Origin: CAZNLL01 sp964573885 | GTDB lineage: Bacteria > Desulfobacterota > DSM-4660 > Desulfatiglandales > Desulfatiglandaceae | DNA: 29,481 bases | NCBI GenBank assembly: GCA_964573885.1 | Contig: CAZNLL010000031.1 | Span: 1 to 29,481, forward strand | Direction: 5' to 3' | Shown: one piece after another, positions 28,220-29,481 of the stretch | How positions within the stretch are numbered: the first letter of the stretch is position 1 | Layout of the letters: every line of letters starts with the position of its first letter | Position numbers and translations under genes: made by a program | The notes under the pieces: model-generated | Database searches by the model: none | The model's input: the letters and a program-made list of their open reading frames with translations, nothing else | Told to the model about the DNA's origin: nothing

Positions 28220-28642
28220 ATGACAGAGAGAACCTTAGCGATTATTAAGCCTGATGGGGTGGCAAGGCGCCTCACCGGAACGGTGATAAGACACCTGGAG
28301 GAACAAGGACTCTCCATCTTGGCCATGAAGATGATCAGAATGACGAAAGCCCAGGCCCTGGGTTTTTACAAAGTGCACGAGGACAAACCCTTTTATGAGA
28401 GTGTAACAGACTTCATGTCTTCCGGTCCTTGCGTGGTCATGGTCCTGGAAGGGGATGATGCCATCAAGCGGTATCGGAAGCTCATGGGCGCCACCAATTA
28501 CAAGGAGGCGGAAGAGGGGACTATCCGTCGCGAGTTTGCCACGGATATCGAGAAGAACGTGGTCCATGGATCAGACTCGGAAAAGACCGCTCAATTTGAA
28601 ATCTCTTACTTTTTCAATGCCTTGGAAATGGCAGGAAGGTAA
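28220..28642 (+). CDS. ndk: Nucleoside diphosphate kinase
   Basis: 140 residues, standard length. It transfers the gamma-phosphate between nucleoside triphosphates and diphosphates through a phospho-histidine, here H116 in NVVHGSDS. The N-terminal TLAIIKPDGVARR and the segments MSSGPCVVMVLEG and YRKLMGATNYKEAEEGTIR are family signatures. GAGGAGGAAAAGGGACGT precedes the ATG. No functional relation to the neighbouring YkgJ genes is evident. Confidence 0.98.
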   Translation: MTERTLAIIKPDGVARRLTGTVIRHLEEQGLSILAMKMIRMTKAQALGFYKVHEDKPFYESVTDFMSSGPCVVMVLEGDDAIKRYRKLMGATNYKEAEEGTIRREFATDIEKNVVHGSDSEKTAQFEISYFFNALEMAGR

Positions 28643-28656
28643 GAAGACTGTCGTGA

Positions 28657-28683
28657 CTCCGGACACCGTGCCGGTGTCCGGAG
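28657..28683. terminator. GC-rich hairpin after ndk, probable bidirectional terminator
   Basis: CTCCGGACACCG (28657-28668) and CGGTGTCCGGAG (28672-28683) are a perfect 12-bp stem with loop TGC, in the short convergent gap between ndk and the 97-residue membrane protein gene. There is no T-tract on the plus side. Confidence 0.6.
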
Positions 28684-28712
28684 ATCGTCCCCGCGGTATA
28701 TAGAAAACGGGA

Positions 28713-29006
28713 CTATTCTGTTTTTTCCCCTTCTTGGGGGGCTGATTGCTTTTCCTCTTTCAATCCCTTGATTTCTTCCTTAAGGCTTTCCACCTCGTTC
28801 TTGAGATCGGCTGAAGACTCCTCAAAGCTCTCTGTAGCCTTTTTGTCTTTGATCTCTTCAAAGCCCAAATACGCGGCCAAAGCCCCACCCAGGATGAGCA
28901 TGGCAGGTACACCGCCCAACAGAATATCGAGGAATTCACTCCACCATATAATAATCCCAATAATACCCAAAACCAGTGCCGCCAGTCCTCCAGCTAAAGC
29001 TGCCAT
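28713..29006 (-). CDS. Small membrane protein with C-terminal coiled coil
   Basis: 97 residues. Two hydrophobic segments (about residues 4-21, ALAGGLAALVLGIIGIII, and 29-46, LLGGVPAMLILGGALAAY) are separated by a WWSEF turn, followed by a highly charged region (about 52-97, ADLKNEVESLKEEIKGLKEE) predicted as coiled coil. The predicted topology is a two-helix hairpin with the acidic/basic tail on one side. AAGGAGGTAAT precedes the ATG. I do not recognise a family. Similar small magnetosome- or envelope-type proteins exist, but no function can be inferred. It is read convergently with ndk, and 420 bp upstream a tRNA gene begins on the other strand. Confidence 0.75.
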   Translation of the reverse strand: MAALAGGLAALVLGIIGIIIWWSEFLDILLGGVPAMLILGGALAAYLGFEEIKDKKATESFEESSADLKNEVESLKEEIKGLKEEKQSAPQEGEKTE

Positions 29007-29130
29007 TTTATTACCTCCTTAACACTTTGGGATTCTAGTGCAACCCATGAGAAATTTTTATCCTCAAACTAATATCACAAAGGTCCCGGGGGTTCAAGCA
29101 TATAATATTAGAATTTGATAAAATGGGGAT

Positions 29131-29145
29131 TGACAGGGTCTGTCA
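29131..29145. promoter_or_regulatory. Perfect 15-bp dyad
   Basis: TGACAG-GGT-CTGTCA at 29131-29145 is an exact inverted repeat. It lies 125 bp upstream of the small membrane protein start, on the minus strand, and ~300 bp before tRNA-Thr, so it could be an operator for either. Confidence 0.3.
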
Positions 29146-29367
29146 CGGGCCTTATTCTTCATTCGTGTGAATAGGCTTGGTATGGAGGTTGTCCAACGAC
29201 CCAGGACGGTTGCACTGGCACCCGGGGGATGTCAGAAACAGGGAGGCCTGGGGATAGAGCATAAAAAAGGTCGATAATTGCCAAAAATGGGCATGATTCA
29301 ACGTAAAATAGCGCTGGCTGCCCGAAAACGGAAATTTTAATAGATAAATGGTCTCAAAGCTTTTTTT

Positions 29368-29394
29368 TTGACATTGAAGTATAGATCATATAAT
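29368..29394 (+). promoter_or_regulatory. Promoter of tRNA-Thr
   Basis: TTGACA (29368-29373) and TATAAT (29389-29394) are both full consensus hexamers but only 15 bp apart. An overlapping TAATAT at 29391-29396 would give 17 bp. The predicted start is around 29401, ~30 bases before the tRNA. Confidence 0.6.
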
Positions 29395-29429
29395 ATTAAA
29401 CTTTTTATTTACACTTTTGCAGCCCAAAA

Positions 29430-29481
29430 GCCAGCGTAGCTCAGATGGCAGAGCAACTGATTTGTAATCAGTGGGTCGGGG
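29430..29481 (+). tRNA. tRNA-Thr (anticodon UGU), 3' part outside window
   Basis: The gene starts with GCCAGCG (acceptor strand), then TA, a D-arm GCTC...GAGC, and an anticodon arm ACTGA-TTTGTAA-TCAGT whose loop gives anticodon TGT (UGU), reading ACA threonine codons. The variable region begins before the window ends, and the T-arm and 3' acceptor strand are not visible. In many bacteria this tRNA opens a cluster of tRNAs followed by tuf. Confidence 0.95.

Larger units (their letters stand above)
29007..29429. other. Intergenic region before tRNA-Thr
   Basis: About 420 bases with no supportable gene. It holds a 15-bp dyad (29131-29145), the tRNA promoter (29368-29394) and a repeated 12-mer CATATAATATTA at 29099-29110 and 29387-29398, the second copy overlapping the tRNA promoter -10. 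Confidence 0.55.

Noticed and set aside
1..29481. CRISPR array, insertion sequence or prophage
   Set aside because: No regularly spaced repeats, transposase, integrase or phage structural gene seen; the Ogr-like zinc finger at 25355 stands alone.

Overview
The window looks like a chromosome segment of a sulfate-reducing bacterium, most likely a Desulfobacterota (deltaproteobacterial) lineage. This rests on a complete dissimilatory sulfate-activation and APS-reduction block (sat, aprB, aprA, qmoA, qmoB, hdrC-like, hdrB-like) alongside housekeeping genes of a moderately GC-rich Gram-negative, including several outer-membrane-type lipoproteins. No transposase, integrase, phage gene or CRISPR array was seen. 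Taxonomy is inferred from gene content only.

Layout: 1-3115 holds a lipid or acyl-CoA degradation cluster (3' end of an SDR, an SCP-x-type thiolase, an acyl-CoA dehydrogenase with LCAD-like active-site placement). At 3166-3759 a sigma70-like promoter, a GEMM-I (cyclic-di-GMP class I) riboswitch and an intrinsic terminator precede a small secreted protein. 3830-5459 carries yggS and a TtcA-like tRNA thiolase, separated by a large cloverleaf-like inverted repeat. 5456-10224 (minus strand) carries lon, an Hsp20, a lytic-transglycosylase-like lipoprotein and a biotin-synthase-like radical SAM protein. 10294-13449 (plus) has a lipoprotein, rimO and a polyprenyl diphosphate synthase. 13494-15584 (minus) has a MoeA-like molybdopterin-binding protein with a Cys-rich tail and an RNase Z-like metallo-hydrolase.

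16132-25309 is the core energy-metabolism block. Sat makes APS, AprBA reduces APS to sulfite, and QmoA/QmoB with HdrC/HdrB-like subunits should deliver electrons to AprBA. Hairpins after sat, aprA and hdrB and promoters before sat and qmoA suggest separate transcription units. The standard membrane subunit QmoC is absent. Its place is taken by a soluble HdrC and a HdrB with two intact CCG motifs, an arrangement known from Gram-positive sulfate reducers, so the electron donor may be cytoplasmic rather than menaquinol.

25355-29481 holds an Ogr/Delta-like zinc-finger protein, a SEC-C-motif protein, a tandem pair of YkgJ-type cysteine-cluster proteins (minus), ndk, a small membrane protein with a coiled coil (minus), and the 5' part of a tRNA-Thr(UGU) with its promoter at the right edge.

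The best candidates for something new are the QmoC-less Qmo/Hdr module with its promoter-embedded inverted repeat and adjacent zinc-finger gene, the riboswitch-controlled secreted protein, and several unexplained structured intergenic elements (1695-1799, 4521-4630, 15916-16007).
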